A stretch of 64,000 bases of DNA from Streptomyces sp. NBC_01198 (GCF_036010485.1 NZ_CP108568.1:3851001-3915000), one strand, 5' to 3'; shown: positions 16,281 through 25,435, counted from the stretch's first letter. Translations and numbers: made by a program. The notes: generated by a model from the sequence alone, not told the origin.

Positions 16281-18134
16281 TCAGGGCCCCAGGGGGAGGC
16301 GCTGCTCCACCCAGATGATCTTGCCGGACTTGGTGTAGCGGGTTCCCCAGTGCTCGGCGAGCTGGGCCACCAGGAAGAGCCCGCGGCCGCCCTCGTCGGT
16401 GGTGGCGGCGTAGCGCAGGTGCGGGGAGGTGCTTGAGGAGTCGGCGACCTCGCAGATCAGCGTGCGGTCCAGCAGCAGGCGGACGTGGATCGGTCCGGTG
16501 GCGTAGCGGATCGCGTTGGTGATCAGCTCGCTGAGGACCAGCTCGGTGGTGAACGCCAGGTCGTCCAGGCCCCACGCGGTCAGCTGGCCGATGGCCGCGT
16601 TGCGGATGGCGGCCACCGCCGCCGGGTCGTCGGGCACGTCCCAGCGGGCGATGCGGTCCTCGGGGAGCGCGCGGGTCCCGGCCACCAGCAGGGCGATGTC
16701 GTCCTCCTGCGCGGTGGGCAGCATCGCGCTGACGACCGCCTCGCAGGTCTCCTCCGCCGTACGCCCGGGCGGGCCGCTCAGCGCGGTCAGCAGCAGGTCC
16801 ATGCCGACGTCGATGTCCCGGACGCGGTCCTCGACCAGGCCGTCGGTGTAGAGGACCAGCCGGCTGCCCTCGGCCAGTTCGTGCTCGGCCGACTCGAAGG
16901 GCAGGCCGCCCAGGCCCAGCGGCGGGCCGGCCGGCACCTCCAGCAGCTCCACCGTGCCGTCCGGGCGGACCACCGCGGGCGGCAGGTGCCCGGCCCTGGC
17001 CAGCTGGCAGCGGCGGGTGACCGGGTCGTAGACCGCGTAGAGGCAGGTCGCCCCGGCGATCGGCGCGCCGGCGCCGGGCAGGCCGCCGCCCGGGGCCGCC
17101 TCGTCCTTGTCGATCCGGTTGACCAGGTCGTCCAGGTGCGCCAGCAGGTCGTCGGGCGGCAGGTCGAGCATGGAGAAGTTGAAGACGGCGGTGCGCAGCC
17201 GCCCCATGGTGGCCGCCGCGTGCATGCCGTGCCCGACGATGTCGCCGACCACCACCGCGACCCGGGCGCCGGCCAGCGGGATGACGTCGAACCAGTCGCC
17301 GCCGACCCCCGCCTGCGCGGGCAGGTAGCGGAAGGCGACGTCCAACGCGTTCTGCTCGGGCAGGCCGTGCGGGAGCAGGCTCTGCTGCAGGTTCACCGCC
17401 ATCGCCGTGCTGCCGGTGACGGCCGCGTCGATCTGCTCCTGGGTGGAGTATCTGGTGTCGAAGAAGCCGGTGTTGCGGCCGACCCGCAGCACCGCCATCC
17501 GGTCGGTGACCGCCCGGACCTCCTCCATCTCCGGGCTGACCAGCAGCACTCCGAGGTGCTGGTCGCGCAGCCGCTGCACCAGTTCGAGCACCCGGGCGGC
17601 CTGGCGCGGGCCGAGCGCGGCGGTCGGCTCGTCGAGGATGATCAGTTCGGGTTCGCCGATCAGCGCCCGGGCGATGGCGACGCCCTGCCGCTGGGCGCCG
17701 GACAGCGACGCGACCGGGACGCGCAGGCTGCCGATGGACACCGACAGCGCGTCCAGCAGGCTGCGGGCCCGCTTTTCCATCTTGATCTCGTTGAGCATGC
17801 CCAGGGTGCGCAACTCGCGGCCGAGGAAGAGGTTCTCGACCGTGTCGAGGTTGTCGCACAGCGCCTGGTCCTGGTGGATGGTGGCGATGCCCAGCTTCAT
17901 GGCGTCCTGCGGCCGGCGCAGATCGACCGCCCGGCCCCGCCACTCGACCACGCCCGCGTCCGGCTGTGTCACCCCCGCGATGACCTTGACCAGCGTGGAC
18001 TTGCCCGCCCCGTTGCTGCCGACCAGTCCGACGGCCTCGCCCTCGTTGACCGTGAGGCTGACGTCACGCAGCGCCTGCACCGCTCCGAAGCGTTTGGAGA
18101 CGCCGTGCACGGCCAGCAGCGGAGTGCTGTTCAC
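16281..18134 (-). CDS. ABC-type ATPase fused to SpoIIE PP2C phosphatase and HATPase domain
   Basis: 617-residue three-part protein. Residues 1-235 are a sugar-importer type (RbsA/XylG-like) ABC ATPase: Walker A GSNGAGKST (39-47), signature LSGAQ (144-148), Walker B ILDEP (166-170), but the switch-loop His is Pro201. Residues 245-465 are a SpoIIE/PP2C phosphatase with metal motifs GGDWFD (278-283) and GDIVGHG (297-303). Residues 485-617 are an RsbW-like HATPase with ELVLSELITNAIRYA and GGRGLFLVAQL. No permease lies nearby, so it is a regulator, probably of an anti-sigma/anti-anti-sigma pathway, rather than a transporter. GTG 18134 follows GGAGG. Confidence 0.85.
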   Translation of the reverse strand: MNSTPLLAVHGVSKRFGAVQALRDVSLTVNEGEAVGLVGSNGAGKSTLVKVIAGVTQPDAGVVEWRGRAVDLRRPQDAMKLGIATIHQDQALCDNLDTVENLFLGRELRTLGMLNEIKMEKRARSLLDALSVSIGSLRVPVASLSGAQRQGVAIARALIGEPELIILDEPTAALGPRQAARVLELVQRLRDQHLGVLLVSPEMEEVRAVTDRMAVLRVGRNTGFFDTRYSTQEQIDAAVTGSTAMAVNLQQSLLPHGLPEQNALDVAFRYLPAQAGVGGDWFDVIPLAGARVAVVVGDIVGHGMHAAATMGRLRTAVFNFSMLDLPPDDLLAHLDDLVNRIDKDEAAPGGGLPGAGAPIAGATCLYAVYDPVTRRCQLARAGHLPPAVVRPDGTVELLEVPAGPPLGLGGLPFESAEHELAEGSRLVLYTDGLVEDRVRDIDVGMDLLLTALSGPPGRTAEETCEAVVSAMLPTAQEDDIALLVAGTRALPEDRIARWDVPDDPAAVAAIRNAAIGQLTAWGLDDLAFTTELVLSELITNAIRYATGPIHVRLLLDRTLICEVADSSSTSPHLRYAATTDEGGRGLFLVAQLAEHWGTRYTKSGKIIWVEQRLPLGP

Positions 18135-18259
18135 GCCAACCACCTCCAGCCCGCCGGACGACCCTCCCCCGGTTACCGAGTCTGCCCGGCGTACCGCCCC
18201 CACGCATCGTGCCGCCCCCGCGCATTGCTGTGAGCCCCGGATCGCAACGGCTCCGTAAT

Positions 18260-18290
18260 AAACGCGGGCGCCCGCGCCACGGACGCCCGC
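18260..18290 (-). terminator. Candidate terminator of the zinc-ribbon gene
   Basis: On the minus strand GCGGGCG (18290-18284) can pair with CGCCCGC (18270-18264), followed by GTTTATTA. The hairpin plus T-rich tail lies 53 nt past the stop at 18343. Confidence 0.4.
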
Positions 18291-18342
18291 GCCTTTTCAC
18301 CGGGGTGCCCTATCCCGGGCGCCCCGCGGTATTCGGCCGCTT

Positions 18343-18651
18343 TCAGGCGGTCGGGTGCTGGTGGTCGTGGCCCGAGGGCTGCGCGGCCGGCTGGCCGTAC
18401 TGCTGCTGCGGCTGCCCCTGCACGCCGGCCTGCAGCTGCTCGGCCTGCTCCTTCGACAGCTGCTGGGCGGCACCGCAGAAAGTGCACTGGGTGACGTACT
18501 TCGTGCTGATCGGGAAGAGCGGCACGAAGAAGAGCGTGAACTTGGTGACCCGCTTCTTGAGCGAGTGCGCGGCCGGATTGCCGCAACGCCCGCAGACCAG
18601 CGTGATCATCGCCAGTGTGTAGAGATAGCCCCGGGTCCCGAATATGATCAT
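18343..18651 (-). CDS. Small zinc-ribbon protein
   Basis: 102-residue protein of the zinc_ribbon_15-like type. Two Cys pairs (LVCGRCG near 19-24 and TQCTFCG near 59-64) flank a hydrophobic stretch (FTLFFVPLFPI), so it may associate with the membrane. The C-terminus is Gln-rich. Conserved in actinomycetes without a known function. ATG 18651 is preceded by GAGGGGGG at about 8 nt; the longer open frame upstream is non-coding in composition. Confidence 0.75.
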   Translation of the reverse strand: MIIFGTRGYLYTLAMITLVCGRCGNPAAHSLKKRVTKFTLFFVPLFPISTKYVTQCTFCGAAQQLSKEQAEQLQAGVQGQPQQQYGQPAAQPSGHDHQHPTA

Positions 18652-18751
18652 GCGAAATTCCCCCCTCGTCTCGGTGTCCTGCTGAGGAGAGTGTGCCGCA
18701 CGGGTGCGCCCCCGCGATATGCGGGGGCGGGGACCCGGCGGCCGGCGCCGG

Positions 18752-21127
18752 CTACTCCGTCCGCAGGCTCGACGCGGTGGACGTCCGCGCCGCCCACATC
18801 GCCGGCAGCAGTGCCCCGGCCACCGCGATGGCCAGGCCCGACAGGGCGAGCAGCGCGACCGGCAGGACGTGGTAGACGTCCAGGTCGACCGGTGGGATAT
18901 GGGTGCCTGCCGCATCGCCCATGGCCGGGATGACGTAGCCGTGCAGGGCGATGCCCAGCGGTACCCCGACCGCGCCGGCGACCACCCCGATACCGGCGAC
19001 CGAGGTGACGACCATCGCCACCGTCTGGCGCGGCGCCATGCCGAGCGCCTTCATCACGCCGAGGTCGTGGACCCGCTCCCGGGTGTCCAGGACCACGGTG
19101 TTGAGCACCCCCAGCCCGGCGACGACCACCAGCATCACGGTGAGCATCACGATCATCGTGTCCATCGCGACGACCGTGGAGCTGACCTGGCCGCCCTGCG
19201 CCCGGGCCTCGACCCGCAGCGGGCGCAGGGCGGTGTCGAGGCCCTCCAGATAGGCGGCCCGGTCGGTGCCGGGAGCCAGCTCGACCTGGAAGGTCTCCGG
19301 CCGGACGGTGACACCCACGGCCCCGAAGGTCCCGGCGTCGGCCGCGACGCGCATGCCGTCGTCGCTGACGGTCAGCGCCTCGCCGACGATGCGCACCGCG
19401 GCCTCGCGCCCGTCCCCTTCGAAGGTGACGCTGTCGCCGACGTGCTTGCCGGTGGCCTCCAGGAAGCGCCGGCCGACAACGATCTGGCGCGGCCCGTCGA
19501 GCCAGTGCCCGGAGACCATCTGGAGGCCGCCCCAGGACGAGTCGCCCTGGTAGGCGGTGACGGTCACCGCGCCGGGGACCCCGGCGAAGCCGGCCTGCCG
19601 GGTGGCGGTGCCGAAGTATCCGGCGGTGCCGGGCCGCGCCGCGATCGTGCGGGCGACGGCCGCCGCGTCGGCGGGGGCGGGCGGTCCTGGCGGGCGGTCG
19701 CCGGGGCTGCCGGGGGCCGGCATCGCGAACGTGTCGACCGAGACCTGCCCCGGGTCGTCCCGGTTGACGCCGTCCTGGATCCCGGACAGCGACGAGCCGA
19801 GCCCGAAGGCGAAGGTCACGCCGACCGCGCCGAAGGCGACCGCCGCCCAGATGGTGGCCGAGCGGGCCGGCCGGGCGAAGGGTCCCGCCAGGCCCAGGGT
19901 GAGCGCGCGGGACAGCGGCAGCCGGGCGGCCAGCCGCGCGGCGAACCGGCCCCTGCCCACCTGCGGGGTGCGGCCGACGGCCAGCGCCTCGACCGTACGC
20001 AGCCGGGCCGCCCGCAGCGCCGGGGCGAGCGCGCTGGCCACCACCAGTGCGAGCACGCCGGCCGGCACCGCGAGGTCCAGCCACCAGGCGACGGTCAGCG
20101 GCGCGGTGCCGTACGCGTCGGAGGCCTGCGCCAGCAGTGGCAGGGCGGCGAGGTTGCCGAGGGCGACGCCCAGCGCGGTGCCGGTCGTCGCCGGGATCAG
20201 CGCCTGGCCGACGTAGGCCCTGCCGACCTGGCCCGGGGTCAGGCCCAGCGACTTGAGCACCCCGATCCGCCGGGTGCCCGCGCTGACCGCGCCGCTGACC
20301 ACGATGCCGATGATCAGCACCGACATCACCAGGCCGAGCACCCCGAAGGCCACGATGAAGGGCACGAAGGTCGCCGTCTGCCGGTCGGCGGTGTGCTTGG
20401 TCGTCAGGTAGGACACCGACCCGGTGAGCGCCCCGTGCGGCACGGCGGCGGCCAGCGCGGCCTTGTCGCGGGCCAGTTGCCCGCCGCTGCCGGCGTGCGC
20501 GAAGCGGTAGAGCATCTCGTACGAGGGTGCCGCGCCCGGCCTGGTCAGCGCGGCGAGCTGCGCGGGCACCACCCAGGCGTCGGCGGTCCTGCTGACCGAT
20601 CGCGCGAGGCCGACGACCGTCAGCGACGGCTTCCCCGGCAGCCCGGGGAAGTCCACCGTGTCGCCGACCCGGGCGACGCGGGGTCCGTCGTCCTGCACGG
20701 CGAGCACGATCTGGCCGGCCCCGGTGACCCAGTGGCCCTTGTCGAGGGAGACCGCGTCGACCGGGCCGCCGGCCCGCGCCCGTCCCACGACGGTCAGCGG
20801 CGGCATGCCCTCCCCGAACAGGTCGCCCTGGCCGGTGCGGGGCGTCGCGGAGACCACCGCGAAGGGTCCGGCGGCCGCGGTCACGCCCGCGGAGTGCGCG
20901 GTCGCCGCGACCTGGGCGGCGCTCGCCCGGCCCCCGTCGAACCGGCCGGCCAGGTGGGCCCCGTGCTGGCGCGCGAAGGCGTGGTCGAAGGGCGCCTGGG
21001 AGGCGACCACCAGGCCGCCCGCCATGATCGAGGCGGTGACCGCCATCATCGTGGTCAGCACCATCACCACGGTCTGCACCCGGCGGCGCCCGACACCGGC
21101 CCGCACGACCTTGCCGAGCGCGCTCAT
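18752..21127 (-). CDS. FtsX/MacB-family ABC transporter permease (double module)
   Basis: 791-residue permease with two FtsX modules, each with a large extracytoplasmic (MacB-PCD) domain followed by three helices, plus the N-terminal anchoring helix. Recognisable FtsX segments are RRIGVLKSLGLTPGQVGRAYVGQALIPA (first module, quoted in parts: RRIGVLKSLG, GQALIPA) and ERVHDLGVMKALGMAP (second). Such exporters handle lipids, lipoproteins or antimicrobial peptides by mechanotransmission rather than classical substrate passage. ATG 21127 overlaps the stop of the ATPase gene by 4 nt. The divergent two-component system probably controls it. Confidence 0.85.
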   Translation of the reverse strand: MSALGKVVRAGVGRRRVQTVVMVLTTMMAVTASIMAGGLVVASQAPFDHAFARQHGAHLAGRFDGGRASAAQVAATAHSAGVTAAAGPFAVVSATPRTGQGDLFGEGMPPLTVVGRARAGGPVDAVSLDKGHWVTGAGQIVLAVQDDGPRVARVGDTVDFPGLPGKPSLTVVGLARSVSRTADAWVVPAQLAALTRPGAAPSYEMLYRFAHAGSGGQLARDKAALAAAVPHGALTGSVSYLTTKHTADRQTATFVPFIVAFGVLGLVMSVLIIGIVVSGAVSAGTRRIGVLKSLGLTPGQVGRAYVGQALIPATTGTALGVALGNLAALPLLAQASDAYGTAPLTVAWWLDLAVPAGVLALVVASALAPALRAARLRTVEALAVGRTPQVGRGRFAARLAARLPLSRALTLGLAGPFARPARSATIWAAVAFGAVGVTFAFGLGSSLSGIQDGVNRDDPGQVSVDTFAMPAPGSPGDRPPGPPAPADAAAVARTIAARPGTAGYFGTATRQAGFAGVPGAVTVTAYQGDSSWGGLQMVSGHWLDGPRQIVVGRRFLEATGKHVGDSVTFEGDGREAAVRIVGEALTVSDDGMRVAADAGTFGAVGVTVRPETFQVELAPGTDRAAYLEGLDTALRPLRVEARAQGGQVSSTVVAMDTMIVMLTVMLVVVAGLGVLNTVVLDTRERVHDLGVMKALGMAPRQTVAMVVTSVAGIGVVAGAVGVPLGIALHGYVIPAMGDAAGTHIPPVDLDVYHVLPVALLALSGLAIAVAGALLPAMWAARTSTASSLRTE

Positions 21128-21867
21128 CGGGCCACCGCCGCCGAACCGCCGGCCGTGCCGCCGGCGGGCGCCGGGCGGCCGCCGCCCACGTCGCGCACGA
21201 TGTGGCCGTCGACCAGCTCGATGGTGCGGCTCGCGCACGCCTCGGCCAGCGCCAGGTCGTGGGTGACCAGCAGGATCGTCTGGCCGTCGTCGTTCAACTC
21301 GGTGAGCAGCGAGCGCACCTCCGCGCCTGAGGCGGTGTCCAGCGCGCCGGTCGGCTCGTCGGCGAGCAGCAGCGCGGGCCGGTTCATCAGCGCCCGCGCG
21401 ACCGCGACCCGCTGCCGCTCGCCGCCGGACAGCCGGCCCGGGTAGGCGCGGGCGTGCCGGGCGATGCCGAGGTGGTCGAGCAGTTCCGCCGCCCGCGCCC
21501 CGGCCTGCGCGCGCCCCGCGCCGACCAGTTGCGAGGGCAGCAGCACGTTGTCGGTCACCGTCAGGTCGTCCAGCAGGTTGAAGAACTGGAAGACCATCCC
21601 GATCCGCTCCCGCCGGAAACGGGCCGAGCCGGTCTCGCCCAGCTCGTCCACCCGGACGCCGTCGACGGTGACGCTGCCGCCGGTCGGCCGGTCCAGGCCC
21701 GCGATCAGGTTCAGCAGCGTCGACTTGCCGCTGCCCGACGGGCCGAGCACGGCCAGCGCCTCCCCCGCCCGCACGGTCAGCGACAGGCCGTCGAGCGCGG
21801 GCGGGCCGTCGTCGTAGCTCTTCCGCACCTCGCGGATGTCGATGATGGGCGTGCTGCCACTGCTCAC
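21124..21867 (-). CDS. ABC exporter ATPase (LolD/MacB type)
   Basis: 247-residue ATPase: Walker A GPSGSGKST (about 41-49), Q-loop VFQFFN, signature LSGGERQR, Walker B LLLADEP, switch VTHD. The FFNLLDDLTV segment is typical of the MacB/LolD class paired with FtsX permeases. GTG 21867 has GGAGG 5 nt upstream. First gene of a two-gene operon with the permease; divergent from the histidine kinase gene, with a long hairpin in between. Confidence 0.9.
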   Translation of the reverse strand: MSSGSTPIIDIREVRKSYDDGPPALDGLSLTVRAGEALAVLGPSGSGKSTLLNLIAGLDRPTGGSVTVDGVRVDELGETGSARFRRERIGMVFQFFNLLDDLTVTDNVLLPSQLVGAGRAQAGARAAELLDHLGIARHARAYPGRLSGGERQRVAVARALMNRPALLLADEPTGALDTASGAEVRSLLTELNDDGQTILLVTHDLALAEACASRTIELVDGHIVRDVGGGRPAPAGGTAGGSAAVAR

Positions 21868-21990
21868 GTGGGTCCTCCCCGTACGGGCCGGTTGTGCGGT
21901 ACGCCGACGCTAGGTTCGGTGTGTGCGGCGCCGCGTCGGCCGGCCTGTGGATCCCGGGTACGGCGGTGGGCGGACGGCCGCCGGCGTCAT

Positions 21991-22025
21991 CCCGGAGGCG
22001 TACGCGGAAGTCGTACGCCTCCGGG
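21991..22025. promoter_or_regulatory. 14-bp perfect inverted repeat in the ABC/two-component divergent region
   Basis: Arms 21991-22004 (CCCGGAGGCGTACG) and 22012-22025 pair perfectly around a 7-nt loop. The inner part GGCGTACG-N7-CGTACGCC looks like an operator for a dimeric regulator; as RNA it would form a very stable hairpin 21 nt before the kinase ATG. Operator for the downstream LuxR-type regulator is my preferred reading. Confidence 0.55.
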
Positions 22026-22046
22026 CCCGTACCGGTCAGCCGGGGG

Positions 22047-23474
22047 ATGTACCAGGTCACGCCGGTTGTGCACACTGGGCCGGTGACCACCCCGCCGCTC
22101 GCCGCCCGGATCAAGGACGCCCTGGCACCGCTGTGGCGCCCGGCGCCGCCCGCGTCCGAGGGACGGCAGCGGCTGTCGCGCTGGGCGTGGGCGGCCGACG
22201 TGATGCTCGCGGTCTTCCTGGCCGCCACCACCGTCTACGCAGCCGCGCACGACGTCACCGACGGTCCCGTGCCGCGCCACACCGGCGTCCCGGCCGGGCT
22301 CGGCGCACCACCCCGGCCGCCGGTGCCCGACCTGCCGCCGCTCCCGCCGATACCCCGGCTGGACGGCGACACATACCCCTACCTCGGCGGCCCGCACCCC
22401 ACCGAGCTGGGCACGGCGCCCCTGTGGCTGCTCGGGCTCGCCGCGCTGACCGCCCTGCCGCTGGCGCTGCGCCGCCGCTACCCGGTGACCGCGTACACCG
22501 CGGTGCTCACCAGCACCCTGGTCTTCCACTGGGCCGAGCAGGAGACCTGGGTGCGGTACGGCGCCGACGACCTGGCCGTCCTCACCTTTGTCGGCTGCCT
22601 CATCGGCGCCTACAGCGCCGCCCTCTACAGCCCCTACCGGCGGCTCACGACCGTCGCGCTGCTCGTCGGCGCCGCGCTGATGGCGGCCTTCCACGAGGTG
22701 AACATCCCCGACATCTCGCCGGGCTTCGTGCCGTTCGTGCTGCTGGTGCCGATCGGGCTCGCCGCGAACACGGTGCACACCTGGCGGCAGCGGGTGCACA
22801 CCATGGAGGCCGACCGGGAGGCCGCGACCCGGCTCGCGGTGGACCTGGAACGTGCCAGGATCGCCCGCGAGCTGCACGACGTCGTCACGCACAACGTCAG
22901 CATGATGACCGTTCAGGCCGGGGCCGCCCGCACCGTGCTGACCGCCCAGCCGGAACTGGCCAGGGAGGCGCTGCTCGCGGTGGAGTCAGCGGGCCGGGCC
23001 GCGATGGCCGAACTGCGGCACGTGATGGGCCTGCTCGCCATGACCTCGGACCCCGCCGACGCCGAGGCGGCCGCGCTCGCCCCGCAACCGGGCCTCGGCC
23101 AGGTCGGCGTGCTGGCGGAACGCGTCCGCGGCACCGGCGTCCCGGTCGACCTCGCGGTCACCGGCGCCCCCGTCCCGCTGCCCGCGGGCGTCGACCTGGC
23201 CGCGTACCGGGTCGCGCAGGAAGCCCTCACCAACACCGTCAAGCATGCGTCGGGTGCCAGCGTCACCATCACCGTCGACTACCTGCCGGGCGAGGTCCGC
23301 ATCGAGGTCGCCGACACCGGCGGCACCCCCTCACCGGCCGCCGGCACCGGAAACGGCCGCGGCCTGCTGGGCCTGCGCGAACGCCTCGCCGTCTACGGCG
23401 GCACCCTCGACGCGGGGCGCCGCATCACCGGCGGCTACCGGGTCCGGGCCGTCATCCCGGTAGGAGACGCATGA
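22047..23474 (+). CDS. NarL-type sensor histidine kinase
   Basis: 475-residue kinase of the HisKA_3/HPK7 group. N-terminal half has about five or six membrane helices; a short coiled region leads to the phospho-acceptor His277 (numbered from ATG 22047) in ARELHDVVTHNVSMM, then a small HATPase domain with AQEALTNTVKHA and GRGLLGLRERL. Start is uncertain: ATG 22047 has only GGGGG directly upstream, GTG 22083 has none. Stop overlaps the regulator start (ATGA). Forms a two-component system divergent from an FtsX-type ABC exporter, the usual arrangement for envelope-stress or peptide sensing. Confidence 0.85.
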   Translation: MYQVTPVVHTGPVTTPPLAARIKDALAPLWRPAPPASEGRQRLSRWAWAADVMLAVFLAATTVYAAAHDVTDGPVPRHTGVPAGLGAPPRPPVPDLPPLPPIPRLDGDTYPYLGGPHPTELGTAPLWLLGLAALTALPLALRRRYPVTAYTAVLTSTLVFHWAEQETWVRYGADDLAVLTFVGCLIGAYSAALYSPYRRLTTVALLVGAALMAAFHEVNIPDISPGFVPFVLLVPIGLAANTVHTWRQRVHTMEADREAATRLAVDLERARIARELHDVVTHNVSMMTVQAGAARTVLTAQPELAREALLAVESAGRAAMAELRHVMGLLAMTSDPADAEAAALAPQPGLGQVGVLAERVRGTGVPVDLAVTGAPVPLPAGVDLAAYRVAQEALTNTVKHASGASVTITVDYLPGEVRIEVADTGGTPSPAAGTGNGRGLLGLRERLAVYGGTLDAGRRITGGYRVRAVIPVGDA

Positions 23475-24151
23475 GCGCGCAACCGCCGCTGCGGGTCGTC
23501 ATCGCCGACGACCAGGGGCTCGTACGCACCGGCTTCCGCATGATCCTCACCGCCGCCGGCATCGAGGTCGTCGGCGAAGCCGCGGACGGCGCCGAGGCCG
23601 TCGACGCGGTACGCCGTACCCGGCCGGACCTGGTGCTGATGGACATCCGCATGCCGGGCCTCGACGGCCTCGAAGCGACCCGGCGCATCCTCACCGGCGC
23701 CGCCGCCGACCCCCGGGTGGTCATCCTCACCACCTTCGACCTCGACCAGTACGTCTACGCGGCGCTCGCGGCGGGAGCGAGCGGCTTCCTGCTCAAGGAC
23801 GTCACGCCGGAGTACCTGGTCGCCGCGGTCCGCCTGGTCCGGGCCGGCGACGCGCTGCTCGCCCCGGCGATCACCCGGCGCCTCGTCGAACGCTTCGCGG
23901 CGGTGGGCGGCCGCGGATCCACCGTCCACCGCGACCTCGCGGCGCTCACCCCGCGCGAACTGGAAGTCCTGCGGATGCTGGCGGGCGGCCTGAGCAACGC
24001 GGAGCTTGCCCGGGGGCTGGGGGTGAGCGAGGCGACCGTCAAGACGCATGTGACGCGGATCCTGTCGAAGCTGGGGTTGCGCGATCGCGCGCAGGCGGTG
24101 GTGGCCGCATACGAATCCGGCCTCGTCACCCCGGGTGCCGCTGCCCCATGA
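23471..24151 (+). CDS. NarL/LuxR-family response regulator
   Basis: 226-residue regulator: receiver with acidic pair ADDQ, phospho-acceptor Asp58 in LVLMDIRMPG, Lys in LLKDVTPEYL; C-terminal LuxR helix-turn-helix LTPRELEVLRMLAGGLSNAELA...SEATVKTHVTRILSKLGLRDR. TAGGAGA before ATG 23471, which overlaps the kinase stop. Likely targets: the divergent ABC exporter and its own promoter through the inverted repeat at 21991-22025. Confidence 0.9.
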   Translation: MSAQPPLRVVIADDQGLVRTGFRMILTAAGIEVVGEAADGAEAVDAVRRTRPDLVLMDIRMPGLDGLEATRRILTGAAADPRVVILTTFDLDQYVYAALAAGASGFLLKDVTPEYLVAAVRLVRAGDALLAPAITRRLVERFAAVGGRGSTVHRDLAALTPRELEVLRMLAGGLSNAELARGLGVSEATVKTHVTRILSKLGLRDRAQAVVAAYESGLVTPGAAAP

Positions 24152-24154
24152 GCT

Positions 24155-24480
24155 GACTGCCACTTGCGGCGGCGTCGCTTCCTCCCCGCCGTGGGGGCTT
24201 GTCGCCCAGTTACTCGCGCCCCTGGGGGGGTTGCCACTTGCGGTGGCACTTCGCAGATGCGGTGCGTCGTGGTTGCGCGCGCAGTTACTCGCGCCCCTGG
24301 GGGGGTTGCCACTTGCGGTGGCACTTCGCAGATGCGGTGCGTCGTGGTTGCGCGCGCAGTTCCTCGCGCCCCTGGGGGGGTTGGCCTCTGGGGAGAGGGT
24401 GACCGTTTTTCAGGGGCGCGGGGAACTGCGCGACAAGCCCCCACCGGGCCGCAGGCAAGCCGACCACCGCAAGTGGCAGT
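24155..24480. repeat. Intergenic repeat element A (inverted pair with tandem copies)
   Basis: Fills the 381-bp gap between convergent genes. Forward copies begin with GCCACTTGCGG and end with CAGTTACTCGCGCCCCTGG; a reverse copy occupies about 24408-24480 (CAGGGGCGCGGGGAACTGCG ... CCGCAAGTGGCAG). The halves could fold into a long imperfect stem. The same family recurs at 49489-49701 and 58668-58763. Confidence 0.8.
24231..24380 (+). repeat. 75-bp tandem duplication
   Basis: Units 24231-24305 and 24306-24380 are identical except for one base (TTACTC versus TTCCTC). A third, diverged copy precedes them at 24155-24230. Near-identity points to recent slippage or unequal exchange within the repeat element. 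Confidence 0.9.
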
Positions 24481-24532
24481 CACCTCACGGGCGCGGCCCA
24501 CCGCACGGGCGCGGCCCACCGCGTGGGCAAGC

Positions 24533-25435
24533 TCAGGCGGTGGCGTGCTCCAGGGCCTGGAACTCCGCGTCGGTGAGGGTGATGGCCGCCGCCGCCGTGT
24601 TCTCCTCCAGATGGGAGACGGAGGACGTGCCCGGGATCGGCAGGATGACGGGGGAGCGGCGCAGCAGCCACGCCAGGGCCAGCTGGGACGGCGCGGCCTC
24701 GCGCTCCGCGGCGATCCGGGTCAGCCGGCTGTCCGGCCCGGCAAGTGCCCCCGTGGCCAGCGGGAACCAGGGGATGAAGGCGATACCGCGGGCCTCGGCG
24801 TAGTCGAGGACGTCCTCGGAGCCCCGGTCGGCCAGGTTGAACCGGTTCTGCACGGCGGCGATCGTCGCCGTCGCACTCGCCTCCTCGATCTGCTCGACCG
24901 TCACCTCGCTGAGCCCGATGTGCCGGATCTTGCCCTCGCTCTGCAGCGCGGCCAGCTCGCCGACCTGCTCGGCGACCGGCACCTTCGGGTCGATGCGGTG
25001 CAGCTGGAGCAGGTCGATCCGGTCGACGCCGAGGTGGCGCAGGCTCAGCTCGACCTGCTGCCGCAGATACTCGGGGCGCCCGATCGGCACCCACTCCCCG
25101 GGAGCCGGGCGGGAGAAGCCGGCCTTGGTGGCGATGACCAGGTCGTCGGCGTAGGGGTGCAGGGCCTTGCGCAGCAGCAGGTCCGCGGTGAAGGGACCGT
25201 AGGCGTCGGCGGTGTCGATGAAGGTGATGCCGAGCTCGGCGGTGCGCCGCAGCACGCGTATGGCCTCGTCCGGGTCGGCGGGGTCGCCCCAGACGCCCGG
25301 CCCGGTCAGCTGCATCGTCCCGTAGCCGAGCCGGGTCACCGGCAGGTCCCCGCCGAGCAGGAAGCTGCCGGAGGCCGCGGCGGAGGCCGGAGCCGATGCC
25401 GCGTCCGCGGCGGGTGGTGCGGTGAGCTCGGACAT
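24533..25435 (-). CDS. Aldo/keto reductase
   Basis: 300-residue aldo/keto reductase with intact tetrad: Asp/Tyr in FIDTADAYGPF, Lys in ATKAGF, His in LLQLHRID. A 27-residue Ala-rich N-terminal extension precedes the barrel. PGTSSVSHLEEN near the C-terminus contacts NADPH phosphate. ATG 25435 with GAGGGAG upstream. Natural substrate unknown. Divergent from the acidic-protein gene; its 3' end faces repeat element A. Confidence 0.85.
   Translation of the reverse strand: MSELTAPPAADAASAPASAAASGSFLLGGDLPVTRLGYGTMQLTGPGVWGDPADPDEAIRVLRRTAELGITFIDTADAYGPFTADLLLRKALHPYADDLVIATKAGFSRPAPGEWVPIGRPEYLRQQVELSLRHLGVDRIDLLQLHRIDPKVPVAEQVGELAALQSEGKIRHIGLSEVTVEQIEEASATATIAAVQNRFNLADRGSEDVLDYAEARGIAFIPWFPLATGALAGPDSRLTRIAAEREAAPSQLALAWLLRRSPVILPIPGTSSVSHLEENTAAAAITLTDAEFQALEHATA

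Noticed and set aside
14059..17943. Very long minus-strand open frame across the protease and fusion gene
   Set aside because: Third-position GC pattern makes it an antisense shadow; the strong hairpin at 16194-16230 and recognised genes contradict it.
24155..24480. Possible insertion sequence at repeat element A
   Set aside because: No transposase frame, and no target duplication or terminal repeats beyond the element's own inverted symmetry.
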